Positions 43,790 through 51,978 of a stretch of DNA of 64,000 nucleotides are shown here, one piece after another. Position 1 is the stretch's first letter. Every line of letters starts with the position of its first letter. The DNA lies in the NCBI RefSeq assembly GCF_900142925.1, contig NZ_FRCN01000013.1:237880-301879 (forward strand). The letters run 5' to 3'. Position numbers and translations under genes: made by a program. The notes under the pieces were generated by a model. The model was not told where the DNA came from, made no database searches, and worked only from the letters and a program-made list of their open reading frames with translations. This DNA is from Chitinophaga sp. CF418. GTDB lineage: Bacteria > Bacteroidota > Bacteroidia > Chitinophagales > Chitinophagaceae.

Positions 43790-44209
43790 TTATGGGTTTA
43801 TGAAAATTTTCAATTCGCATTGCGCCATTACCTTTCCATTCAGGGTCACTTTAGCAGCTACCATGGTAGCGTTGAACACCTGACTTTGTATTTCTGTGGT
43901 GGTCTCAATAAAGGAGCCGGCGGGGGGGAACTCAAACACTTCAAAGTCTTTTACGGCTCCAATGAAGCCAATGGGAACAGGGGTATTTTCCTGCAGGGCA
44001 ACATATCCTACGCGGGCGGCCGCAGTTTGCGCCATGTTCTCCAGCAGTCCGGGTGATTTCAGCACGCCATCCTCCACAAAAAGGTTATCGGCCGCAATCT
44101 GCAGGCCGGTACGGGTAATGTTGTCTTTTACTTCCAATATGCCGCTGATCATTACTATCGGTATGCGTTGCGGTATATATGCTGTAACGTTGTCGGTGTG
44201 GATGAACAT
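43790..44209 (-). CDS. Hotdog-fold dehydratase-like protein (ApeP-type)
   Basis: A 139-residue protein with the FabZ-like hotdog pattern: IPQRIPIVMISGILEV at the start (like PHRxPxLLVD), LLENMAQTAAARVGY at ~54-69, in which Glu corresponds to the catalytic acid of FabZ, and GFIGAVKDFEVF. The GHFPG segment with the catalytic His is not evident (VEDGVLKSPGLLEN instead). The same loss is found in ApeP-like proteins, which work with a second dehydratase. It probably pairs with the FabZ-like protein at 33556. Upstream is the LpxL-like gene (9 bases). Confidence 0.78.
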   Translation of the reverse strand: MFIHTDNVTAYIPQRIPIVMISGILEVKDNITRTGLQIAADNLFVEDGVLKSPGLLENMAQTAAARVGYVALQENTPVPIGFIGAVKDFEVFEFPPAGSFIETTTEIQSQVFNATMVAAKVTLNGKVMAQCELKIFINP

Positions 44210-44218
44210 AAAATCTGC

Positions 44219-45109
44219 TTATTTATCTTCCGGTTTTTCCCAAAAATCGTAATAGTTAAACCATTGTTCAGGATATTTCTTTACCATGGTTTCCAGTTCC
44301 TGAACAAAATCCTGAACGGCAGTTTCTACGCCCTGCCTGCGGCGGCCATGATATTCTCTTGGCTGAGTTGCATATAAATGATAATGATGGCTGGTTTCCT
44401 TAAAAGCAAAAACAAGCGATACGGGCACCCTGAATGTAGCTGCCAGCAGGAATGGTCCTGCCGGAAAGCGGGCATCTGCCCCCAGAAAGGGTACGGCTAC
44501 CGTTTTATTGCCTTCCAGGAACCTGTCTGCATGCATACACACCAGTTCCTGGTTACTCAGCGCTTCATTAATAGCGTAAATGTGCGACAAATCATCCTTA
44601 ATAACAATAATATTCACATTACGTTCGCCCGTCACAGATGACAAATACTTCTTGATACGCTCATGCTCACCATCAAACATAACAATGTTGATACGCGTTT
44701 CCAGGCGGCGGAACAGGTGTCCGGCCACTTCCCAGTTACCCAGGTGGGCGCTAAGCATAATACCGCCTCTGCCGGCAGCAGTAATTGCCCGCAGGTGATG
44801 CTCCCCTTCAAATTCGAAGGTGAATTTGTTCCTGACGCCGGACATGACCACGACCTTATCGATCAGTACCTGACCGAATACATAATAGTTCCGGTAAACG
44901 CTGACCAATGACCGCCACCAGCCATATCCTACCCTGGTATGAAAATATTGAAAAATGGGGCGTGAAGAGCTGTAGGAAAACAGAAAATAATATGCGGCAA
45001 CAAACCTTAATAATACATAAGCAGGCAGTACGCCCCCATAACGCAATGTCCCGATAAAAATACTGTACCCCAGCTTATTTCCTTTGGATTTCCCCTCCCA
45101 GGAAGGCAT
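44219..45109 (-). CDS. LpxL/HtrB-type lysophospholipid acyltransferase
   Basis: A 296-residue inner-membrane acyltransferase. The active-site motif AHLGNWEVAGHLF (~118-130, H-x4-E type) is that of the lipid A late acyltransferase family, with later motifs CMHADRFLEGN and FPAGPFLLAATFRVP. An N-terminal hydrophobic segment anchors it. It uses acyl-ACP as donor and starts on the last base of an ACP gene, so it probably transfers the ACP-bound polyene or a fatty acid to a lipid or resorcinol acceptor. Aryl-polyene clusters contain the same family. Confidence 0.88.
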   Translation of the reverse strand: MPSWEGKSKGNKLGYSIFIGTLRYGGVLPAYVLLRFVAAYYFLFSYSSSRPIFQYFHTRVGYGWWRSLVSVYRNYYVFGQVLIDKVVVMSGVRNKFTFEFEGEHHLRAITAAGRGGIMLSAHLGNWEVAGHLFRRLETRINIVMFDGEHERIKKYLSSVTGERNVNIIVIKDDLSHIYAINEALSNQELVCMHADRFLEGNKTVAVPFLGADARFPAGPFLLAATFRVPVSLVFAFKETSHHYHLYATQPREYHGRRRQGVETAVQDFVQELETMVKKYPEQWFNYYDFWEKPEDK

Positions 45110-45366
45110 TATACCAGTTCTTTTTGTTTGATACGATCAGCCACGTAGTCGTAAAAATCCTGGAAAGTGGCTATTCCCTGAAAATCTTCAGGATTTACCT
45201 TAAACCCGAAGTTATTTTCAATTACAACTACCAGGTCAATGTAGTCAAGGCTATCCAGGTCAAGGGTAGACTTCAGGTTGGCATCAGGCGTTATCTTGTT
45301 TCCGTCCGCTTCAAATTCCTCTACCAGGAATGCATTAGTGATTCGTATGATTTCTTGTTTGTCCAT
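45109..45366 (-). CDS. Acyl carrier protein (second)
   Basis: An 85-residue ACP with attachment Ser39 in LDLDSLDYIDLVVVIE, close to the FabF-type acidic ACP consensus. It shares its last base with the acyltransferase start codon. It is clearly different from the ACP at 38199, so the two probably serve different steps (starter loading or transfer against elongation). It follows a 232-base gap, where a -7 element (45526-45533) suggests an internal promoter. Confidence 0.93.
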   Translation of the reverse strand: MDKQEIIRITNAFLVEEFEADGNKITPDANLKSTLDLDSLDYIDLVVVIENNFGFKVNPEDFQGIATFQDFYDYVADRIKQKELV

Positions 45367-45525
45367 ATCAGTGTAACTCTAGGATATAGGTTGAGCTATA
45401 TACGTGATTATCAGAATTAAAAAGTTCGCTTAGATTGGCTGTTAATCCGGGCCTGTGTACCTTATAATTTTACTTCAAATGATAGTTTAGCTGATCAACC
45501 TTCCTTATCTCTGTTTTTAGTCCCT

Positions 45526-45533
45526 CAAAGGTA
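45526..45533 (-). promoter_or_regulatory. Candidate internal -7 element before the second ACP gene
   Basis: TACCTTTG on the minus strand matches the TAnnTTTG consensus exactly. It lies within the 232-base gap (45367-45598), the only large gap in the operon. No TTG is present at the usual -33 distance, so activity is uncertain; the leader would be about 150 bases. Confidence 0.35.
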
Positions 45534-45598
45534 TAAATATCCGGGCAGATATTAAATATTGCCTCTCTTGTAGTGTTAAAGTGTTGACAGTTAACTAT

Positions 45599-46822
45599 TT
45601 ACTTCATCCATTTCTTGACTATCAGGGAAGAATTAGTCCCCCCAAAGCCAAAGGAATTAGACAAAAATATATTAAAATCTTTATTAATGGTAGTATTGTT
45701 GATATTTAACCTGGTAGCTGCTCCATCAGGATTTTCCAGGTTAATATTCGGTGCAATAAAACCATTCTGCATCATCAGCATGGAGTAAACAATTTCACTT
45801 GCTCCCGCCATCCAACATTCATGTCCCGTCATCGATTTGGTGGAGCTGACGTAGGGTCTCGATCCGCCAAATACCTGGTCGATCGCTGCTGCTTCGCTCG
45901 CATCTCCTGCTGGTGTACTGGTAGCGTGCGCGTTGATATATTCGATGTCCTTTGCCTGCAGTCCCGCATCCTGTAAGGCGATCTGCAGGGAACGCACTGG
46001 TCCGTCTATTGTAGGGTTGGAAATATGGGCGCCATTGGAAGAGAAGCCATAACCAATCACCTCCGCCAGGATATTAGCTCCCCTGCGCTGGGCTGATTCC
46101 AGGCTTTCCAGGATCACAGTTGCCGCACCACCGCTGGGTACCAGTCCGTCACGGTCACGATCAAACGGGCGGCTGGCTTTTTCAGGCTCATTCTCTCTTA
46201 CAGAAAATGCCGCGATGGCATCAAAGTTACCCATGGAGTAGATATTGATCTCCTGAGCGCCGCCACATACCACACAGTCCTGCATACCGTTACGGATAAA
46301 CATATAACCCAGTCCAATAGCGTGGGAACCGCTCGCACAGGCCGCACTCACGCTGAAGTTGATCCCCCTCAGCTTGAAAATGGTGGCCAGGTTCATGTTC
46401 ACGGTAGAGTTCATGGTCTGGAATACAGAACCGGACCCCACCAACATGGTATCCTTTTTTTCCCGCATAATGTCGGTAGCCTCTATCACAGGCTTGGAAG
46501 AGCTGTCGTTGCCGAACAGCAATCCTACTTCCGTCTTTTCTATATAGTCCGGATCTATTTTAGCCTGCTCGAGCGCCTCACGGGTACTCATAAAAGCAAA
46601 TTCCGCCTGTTCCGGCATCATCATGCGGGCACGGCGGTCAAGCACTCCTTTCAGGTCGGGACGGTCCACATACCCGGTCAAACCGGAACGGTATCCGAAA
46701 GCCTTCCTGGCAGGATCCAGTATAATACCGGACTTTCCTTTATATAAAGAATCACGTACCTCCTCCAGGTTCTTACCTATACAGGAATAAACTCCCAATC
46801 CTGTGATCACCACTCTGTTCAT
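45599..46822 (-). CDS. Beta-ketoacyl-ACP synthase, FabF/FabB-like (third, active)
   Basis: A 407-residue ketosynthase. I start at ATG 46822, because the family begins with MNRVVITGLGVYSCIG; an ATG at 46882 would add 20 residues without family support. Catalytic residues: Cys162 in SAACASGSHAIGL, His in NAHATSTPAGDAS and His in TKSMTGHECWMAGASE. It resembles primary KAS I/II more than the other two. It follows FabG in the operon, so it may supply condensation steps for priming with the aromatic starter or for short extension. Confidence 0.9.
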   Translation of the reverse strand: MNRVVITGLGVYSCIGKNLEEVRDSLYKGKSGIILDPARKAFGYRSGLTGYVDRPDLKGVLDRRARMMMPEQAEFAFMSTREALEQAKIDPDYIEKTEVGLLFGNDSSSKPVIEATDIMREKKDTMLVGSGSVFQTMNSTVNMNLATIFKLRGINFSVSAACASGSHAIGLGYMFIRNGMQDCVVCGGAQEINIYSMGNFDAIAAFSVRENEPEKASRPFDRDRDGLVPSGGAATVILESLESAQRRGANILAEVIGYGFSSNGAHISNPTIDGPVRSLQIALQDAGLQAKDIEYINAHATSTPAGDASEAAAIDQVFGGSRPYVSSTKSMTGHECWMAGASEIVYSMLMMQNGFIAPNINLENPDGAATRLNINNTTINKDFNIFLSNSFGFGGTNSSLIVKKWMK

Positions 46823-46894
46823 ATAAATCAATTTGGCCCAGGAATGAGGGTCAGTAACCAGCTTCCTGATACTGTCCTTCATTCCTGATTATGG

Positions 46895-47623
46895 TCATGT
46901 GTATAGTCCTCCGTTAATCGACAAAACCTCTCCTGTGATGTAAGAGGATGCAGAAGAAGCAAAAAATGCGACAGCTTCCGCTACTTCTTCCGGCGTACCA
47001 AAACGGTTCATAGGTACCTGCGCAGCCAGTTCTTTCTCATTCAGCTCGGCCGTCATATCCGTTTTGATAAAACCAGGAGCTACTGCGTTCACCGTTACAC
47101 CACGTTTGGCCACTTCCTGAGCCAGCGCTTTAGTGGCGCCAATTACCCCTGCTTTCGCTGCAGAGTAATTTGTCTGACCGGGAAGACCTTTAATGCCCGA
47201 CAGGGACACAATATTGATGATACGTCCGTACCGTTTCATCAGCATGTTGTTCAGTACCTGCTTAGTGACGTTAAAGAAGCCATCCAGACTGATATTCAAT
47301 ACATTCCTCCACTGGTCGCTGTTCATCCAGAACAACAGGTTATCTTCCCGGATACCGGCATTATTCACCAGTACCTGGATCTGTTTCTCTTTGTTATTTT
47401 CTACCCATCCGCCTAATACAGCCTGTACTTCCTCATTATTGCCTACGTTGAACTGCAGCAATTCTCCATCGCTTCCTTTGGCTTTTACCGCCTCCAGTGT
47501 TTCATTGGCCGCAGCTTCATTGCCCTTATAATTGATAATCACATAGTACCCCAACTCCGCCATCTTCACGCATATTGCCCTTCCTATTCCTCTGGAGCCA
47601 CCCGTTATTAAAGCACATTTCAT
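46895..47623 (-). CDS. fabG: 3-oxoacyl-ACP reductase, FabG-like
   Basis: A 242-residue short-chain dehydrogenase. NADPH-binding motif ALITGGSRGIGRAI at the N terminus, LVNNAG at ~87, catalytic Ser in IINIVSLSGIKG, and Tyr-Lys in NYSAAKAGVIGATK at ~152-156. It reduces the 3-keto group during polyene chain extension. The cluster has only this one ketoreductase. The symbol describes the family; it is probably the cluster-specific copy (ApeQ-like) and not the housekeeping one. It lies 20 bases after the ammonia-lyase gene. Confidence 0.9.
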   Translation of the reverse strand: MKCALITGGSRGIGRAICVKMAELGYYVIINYKGNEAAANETLEAVKAKGSDGELLQFNVGNNEEVQAVLGGWVENNKEKQIQVLVNNAGIREDNLLFWMNSDQWRNVLNISLDGFFNVTKQVLNNMLMKRYGRIINIVSLSGIKGLPGQTNYSAAKAGVIGATKALAQEVAKRGVTVNAVAPGFIKTDMTAELNEKELAAQVPMNRFGTPEEVAEAVAFFASSASSYITGEVLSINGGLYT

Positions 47624-47643
47624 CCGATAATTGTTTTAGTAGG

Positions 47644-49182
47644 TTACCATGCTATTTCAGGATCATGCTGTAACAGGTATTCCTTGATCTTTTTAGCGTC
47701 TTTATACTTAGGACTGTCCTCAATAAATTTAGGAAAAATTGCCCTTACTTCGCTGTATATGCGGTGTGAGAAGGATGACAGTTTCTCGTGACAGTTCAGG
47801 TAATCAACCGCCTGTAACATCGTCATTACCTGGATCGCCAGCACCTCGTATGCATTCTCAATAACACGGTTGGTCATTAACGCCGCATTACATCCCATGC
47901 TCACAATATCCTGGTTATCATTATTATTGGGGATGCTATGCACATACATCGGGAAGGACAAGGTCTGGTTCTCGGCCACTGTTGATGTAGCGGTAAACTG
48001 AATACCCTGCATACCGAAGTTCAGTCCCAGTTTGCCCAGGTTCATGAATGGCGGGAACTTATGGTTCAGCTTTTCATTCATCAGGTAGTTCAGCTGTCTT
48101 TCAGACAACATGGACAACTTGGTGATCGCGATCTTTACCTTATCCATTTCCAGGGAGATATAATCCCCGTGGAAGTTACCACCATGAAACACGTTCTCCT
48201 GGTGATGGTCTACTACAGGGTTATCACTTACGGAGTTCAGTTCCTGTACTACGATCTTTTCAGCAGCCACCAGTGTATCGTAAATAGGGCCTAACACCTG
48301 TGGTACACAACGCAGGGAATAATATTCCTGTACCTTATCTTTAAAGATCTCTTCTTCCAGTTCTTTATAGAAATGGTCAGGACGGTGCCTGATCATCTTA
48401 CTATCTTTCAGTATGTTACGCATGGCGGCCGCCACCTTATTCTGACCTTCATGACGCTTTACAGCATTCAGTTCCTTGGAAAGATGGTCGTCAAACGCTT
48501 CTACCACTTCATTGACCATGGCCGACAGGATGCAGCTCCAACCCAGCAGTTTCTTGGCTTCAATGATATTTACCAGGCCGATACCGGTCATAGCTGAAGT
48601 ACCATTGATCACAGCCAATCCTTCACGGATGTGCACTCCCATAGGCTTGATACCTAACTGGGCAAATACTTCAGCTGTAGGGCGCAGTACGTTTTCATAT
48701 ACTACTTCTCCCTCCCCTATCAGTATTAGCGCCAGATGGGCCAGCTGTACCAGGTCGCCGCTGGCGCCTACGCCACCGTGCTCATATATGCAGGGATAAA
48801 TGTTCTTATTGATCAGGTCCCGGAGCAGGATCACCACTTCAGGGTGTACACCGGAATGTGCCTGCATGAAGCTGCTGAGGCGCGCTATCATGAGGCCTTT
48901 TGTTAACAGGGGCGGCATATATTTACCGGCTCCTGAGCTATGGCTGCGGATAAGATTGTACTGTAACTGATGAGTGTCGCTCTCGCTGATGCGATATTGT
49001 GCCATGGGGCCGAAGCCGGTATTGATACCATAAATGAGCTTCTTGGCGGCAAATTTCTTTAAAAACTCAAAGTTGTGCGTTACTTGCTGTAAAGCAGCTT
49101 CCTCCAGGCTCAACTCCTCCCCATTAAATAACACGCGGTACACTTCGTCCAGTGAAAGCACCTTACTCCCTAAAACAACCAT
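47644..49182 (-). CDS. Aromatic amino acid ammonia-lyase, probable tyrosine ammonia-lyase
   Basis: A 512-residue lyase of the HAL/PAL/TAL superfamily. Ala140-Ser141-Gly142 in GGVGASGDLVQLAH form the MIO electrophile. The active-site Tyr lies in NTGFGPMAQYRISESD. The segment LQYNLIRSHSSG and the HGGNFHGDYISLEMDK region match the tyrosine ammonia-lyase that I recall from Flavobacterium johnsoniae much better than histidine lyases. It would convert tyrosine to 4-hydroxycinnamate, the flexirubin starter unit. First gene of the operon, directly behind a good promoter. Tyrosine specificity is inferred. Confidence 0.88.
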   Translation of the reverse strand: MVVLGSKVLSLDEVYRVLFNGEELSLEEAALQQVTHNFEFLKKFAAKKLIYGINTGFGPMAQYRISESDTHQLQYNLIRSHSSGAGKYMPPLLTKGLMIARLSSFMQAHSGVHPEVVILLRDLINKNIYPCIYEHGGVGASGDLVQLAHLALILIGEGEVVYENVLRPTAEVFAQLGIKPMGVHIREGLAVINGTSAMTGIGLVNIIEAKKLLGWSCILSAMVNEVVEAFDDHLSKELNAVKRHEGQNKVAAAMRNILKDSKMIRHRPDHFYKELEEEIFKDKVQEYYSLRCVPQVLGPIYDTLVAAEKIVVQELNSVSDNPVVDHHQENVFHGGNFHGDYISLEMDKVKIAITKLSMLSERQLNYLMNEKLNHKFPPFMNLGKLGLNFGMQGIQFTATSTVAENQTLSFPMYVHSIPNNNDNQDIVSMGCNAALMTNRVIENAYEVLAIQVMTMLQAVDYLNCHEKLSSFSHRIYSEVRAIFPKFIEDSPKYKDAKKIKEYLLQHDPEIAW

Positions 49183-49221
49183 TATTTTAAATTAAATTAT
49201 TTGATTATGTAAAAAAGTGCT

Positions 49222-49254
49222 CAAAATTAGCAAAAAACAATTACGAATCACAAA
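49222..49254 (-). promoter_or_regulatory. Promoter of the flexirubin operon
   Basis: On the minus strand: TTTG (complement of 49251-49254), a 21-base spacer, then TAATTTTG (complement of 49222-49229), both exact matches to the Bacteroidota housekeeping consensus. The start site would be near 49214, about 32 bases before the ATG of the ammonia-lyase gene. The -33 element lies inside one arm of the hairpin at 49240-49316. Confidence 0.65.
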
Positions 49255-49316
49255 TGGGGAACTACGTAATTTATCGGTATGATAATCATACGTATCTGCC
49301 ATTTACAATTCGTAAT
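49231..49316 (-). terminator. Long hairpin, probable terminator of the CorC-type gene's operon
   Basis: Minus-strand RNA can form an 18-bp stem between ATTACGAATTGTAAATGG and CCATTTGTGATTCGTAAT (complements of 49299-49316 and 49240-49257). Its three central pairs are G-U wobbles, which only pair in minus-strand RNA. It is followed by TGTTTTTT. The 41-base loop holds a smaller palindrome (49277-49291). It lies 28 bases past the stop of the CorC-type gene, and would insulate the flexirubin promoter. Confidence 0.6.
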
Positions 49317-49343
49317 CAGACCAGTTCGTTCCACTTAATCAGA

Positions 49344-50645
49344 TCAACCTTCTTCTACCGCATCTTCGGGCGCTTCCACCAGCACTTTATCTATACGATG
49401 GGCGTCCATATCTACAATTTCAAAGGTGAAGCCTCTCCACTCAAATTTTTCCCCGATCTTAGGGATATGCTCCTGGTGGTGCAGGATAAAACCGGCCATT
49501 GTATCAAATTCCTGTTCAAATTCTGCCATCCAGTCTTCCTTGTCAAACCTGGCGAGAAAGTCATAAAAAGGGATCTGTCCGTCTACCAGGTATGAACCAT
49601 CCTCCCTGCGCACTATTTCATAGTCGTCATCCTGTCCGGTTTCCGGCATGTCTCCTACAATGGCTTCCAGTATATCATTCAGGGTGATCATCCCCAGGAA
49701 AGTGCCATATTCATCTACTATAAATGCAGCATGGCTCTGTGTTTCCTTGAATTTTTCCAACACCTGGTAAGCAGAGTTATTCTCAGGTACAAACAGGGGC
49801 TTTTTCATGATGGCCGCCAGCTCATGACCTGTGTTGGCAGCTGCCGTATAAAGGTCCTTGATGGAAATAATACCAAGGATATTGTCAATCACGTCGTCAC
49901 ATACCGGGTATACAGAGTGCGGACTATCCAGGATCTTACTGCGGATAACCGCTTTGGGGTCATTGATGTCCAGATATACGATATCGGTACGGTGCGTCAT
50001 GAGAGAGGTGATGTTACGGTCCCCCAGGTGAAACACCCTTTCAATGATCTCCTGTTCGGTCTCCTCAATGGCGCCCGTGGTAGTACCTTCGTTAATCAGC
50101 GCTTTAATCTCTTCTTCCGTGACATTGCTGTCGGTGCTTGGTTTCAGATTGAAGATATTCACCAACATATTGGTGGATATGGTCAGCAGCCAGATGAACG
50201 GATAAGTGACCATAGACACCCATGTCATAGGAGCCGCTGTTTGCCTTGCGATGGCTTCAGGACGGAGTATACCCAGGCGCTTGGGTACCAGTTCGCCTAT
50301 TACCAGCGTAAAATAGGTTACCACCACCACAATAACGGTAATGGCAATACCATCGCTATAAGAACTGAACTGTGGATAACCGGAAATGTATTCAACCAGG
50401 CGTGGTTTGAGGCTGATACCAGATAATATGCCTATTAAAATACTGATAAGTGTGATACCTACCTGGACGGTGGAGAGAAACCTGTCCGGCTTGCTGGCCA
50501 GTTTGAGCGCAGCTTTTGCCTTTTCATCCCCTTTGTTAGCCAGATACTCCAGCCTTGCTTTACGAGCATATTCCATGGCGACCTCTGACATTGAGAATAA
50601 GCCATTTAGCAAAATAAGGATGAGGATAATGACGACGACTTCCAT
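49344..50645 (-). CDS. CorC/CNNM-type membrane protein with CBS domains (hemolysin family)
   Basis: A 433-residue protein. Residues ~1-195 are a DUF21/CNNM domain with four hydrophobic segments (VVIILILILLNGLFSMSEVAME); residues ~205-340 contain two CBS domains (MTHRTDIVYLDINDP, VLEKFKETQSHAAFIVDEYG); the C terminus (~350-430) is a CorC_HlyC (transporter-associated) domain. Family members are linked to magnesium or other cation efflux; haemolysin is a historical name. Last gene of an envelope operon, 24 bases after the ZIP transporter gene. Confidence 0.92.
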   Translation of the reverse strand: MEVVVIILILILLNGLFSMSEVAMEYARKARLEYLANKGDEKAKAALKLASKPDRFLSTVQVGITLISILIGILSGISLKPRLVEYISGYPQFSSYSDGIAITVIVVVVTYFTLVIGELVPKRLGILRPEAIARQTAAPMTWVSMVTYPFIWLLTISTNMLVNIFNLKPSTDSNVTEEEIKALINEGTTTGAIEETEQEIIERVFHLGDRNITSLMTHRTDIVYLDINDPKAVIRSKILDSPHSVYPVCDDVIDNILGIISIKDLYTAAANTGHELAAIMKKPLFVPENNSAYQVLEKFKETQSHAAFIVDEYGTFLGMITLNDILEAIVGDMPETGQDDDYEIVRREDGSYLVDGQIPFYDFLARFDKEDWMAEFEQEFDTMAGFILHHQEHIPKIGEKFEWRGFTFEIVDMDAHRIDKVLVEAPEDAVEEG

Positions 50646-50669
50646 GTTTAAAAGGCTAAAAATAAAGAA

Positions 50670-51401
50670 TTATTCAAATATTAAGGTAAGAAATGCTAAA
50701 AGCAACCCCGCTGCTATGGCAACTACTTTACGATAGCTCAATTCATGGTGTTTGGTACCGCTTTCGTAGAAAATAGTGGTAGAAATGTGCAGAAATGCTC
50801 CTATCACCAATGCCACGATGTAAGCGGTAATATTGGATATATACGTAGACTGCTGGCCCAGCACAGATGCCAGTAGCGCTGCAACAGGCGTAACCAGTGA
50901 AAAAATGACCAGGATACGCCACAGTTTTCCTCCCCGTTGGTGGGCGTGCATCATTACCGTGATCAGGGTAAACGCCTCCGGCAGCTTATGGGCAGCTACC
51001 CCTATAACCAGGGAAGCCAGGGCCGCCCGGTCCACAAACTGAAAACCCAGCGGAATGCCTTCCATAAAGGCATGGATGGACAATCCCAGCAGCAGGGGAA
51101 AGACCTGTACGTGGTGGTGCCCATCTTTCGGAACATGGGTGTGTCCGTGTTCCGTTCCGTGCGACAATGCCTGCAGTGCTACCTGCAGGAAAAAACCCAA
51201 TACGATATAGATACCAGCCTTATGACCCAGTTCATGATATACTTCAGGCAACAGGTGCATGATAGTGATTCCAAACAGGCAGGCGCCGGTAAATGCCAGC
51301 ATATAGATCGGAAAGTTGGGGGTCACCCTTCTTACCATCATGGGAATTAAACCGCCGCCTAACGTGGCCAGTAAAATAACTAAAAGAAAGATCCAGTTCA
51401 T
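50670..51401 (-). CDS. ZIP-family metal transporter
   Basis: A 243-residue inner-membrane protein with eight probable helices. His-rich loop HGTEHGHTHVPKDGHHHV at ~84-101 and the conserved metal path motifs SIHAFMEGIPLG (helix IV) and AAHKLPEAFTLITVM (helix V, HxxE type) identify the ZIP family (zinc or iron uptake). Its start codon overlaps the PAP2 phosphatase stop by four bases (ATGA). The exact metal is not determined by sequence. Confidence 0.92.
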   Translation of the reverse strand: MNWIFLLVILLATLGGGLIPMMVRRVTPNFPIYMLAFTGACLFGITIMHLLPEVYHELGHKAGIYIVLGFFLQVALQALSHGTEHGHTHVPKDGHHHVQVFPLLLGLSIHAFMEGIPLGFQFVDRAALASLVIGVAAHKLPEAFTLITVMMHAHQRGGKLWRILVIFSLVTPVAALLASVLGQQSTYISNITAYIVALVIGAFLHISTTIFYESGTKHHELSYRKVVAIAAGLLLAFLTLIFE

Positions 51402-51976
51402 GTTGTTAATTCAGGTTCCAGTCTGATACGCCGCTGAAAGAATCCGGCACTCAGGGTACCTATCATAATACCCAGTATACCGCCTCCAATCACATCCAGC
51501 GGGTAATGGACGCCTACATACACCTGTGCATAACAGATCAGCGACGCCCAGACAAAAAACAGAGAGGCATACAATTTTGAAATATGCCTGAAAGTGAGGA
51601 AACAAAAAGTGCTCAGTGCAAAATGATTGGCTGCATGGGAAGAGGTAAAACTACCACTACCGGGGCAATACACTACCAGTACCCTCACAAAATGCTGCAT
51701 CAGCGGATCCCGGCATGGCCTTAACCGCCCTACAGCCTCTTTGATATGTAAACTGGCCTGATCAGCCAGGCCAAAAGTAACCAGAAAAAAGACTATCCAC
51801 CAGAAACCTTTCCAACCGTAATTGATCGTCACAAATAATAGCAGGAAAAGGTACAGCGGCGCCCATACATATGGTTCCCTTAACCAGGGCACGATAGCAT
51901 CCAGTACGGAATTCCGCCACACATTATTGATATAGAAAAAGAGTTTGTAGTCCAGTCTAAGCAGTCTTTCCAGCAT
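51398..51976 (-). CDS. PAP2-family phosphatase
   Basis: A 192-residue membrane phosphatase with about five helices and the three PAP2 motifs: KEAVGRLRPCRD (KxxxxxxRP), FTSSHAANHFA (PSGH-like, with Ser-Ser-His) and YVGVHYPLDVIGG (SRxxxxxHxxxD variant with Tyr/Val in place of Ser-Arg). This variation is tolerated in some members. The family includes undecaprenyl-pyrophosphate and phosphatidylglycerol-phosphate phosphatases; the neighbouring LTA-synthase-like gene fits a role in recycling a phospholipid product. Four-base overlap with ZIP gene downstream. Confidence 0.88.
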   Translation of the reverse strand: MLERLLRLDYKLFFYINNVWRNSVLDAIVPWLREPYVWAPLYLFLLLFVTINYGWKGFWWIVFFLVTFGLADQASLHIKEAVGRLRPCRDPLMQHFVRVLVVYCPGSGSFTSSHAANHFALSTFCFLTFRHISKLYASLFFVWASLICYAQVYVGVHYPLDVIGGGILGIMIGTLSAGFFQRRIRLEPELTT

Positions 51977-51978
51977 GG

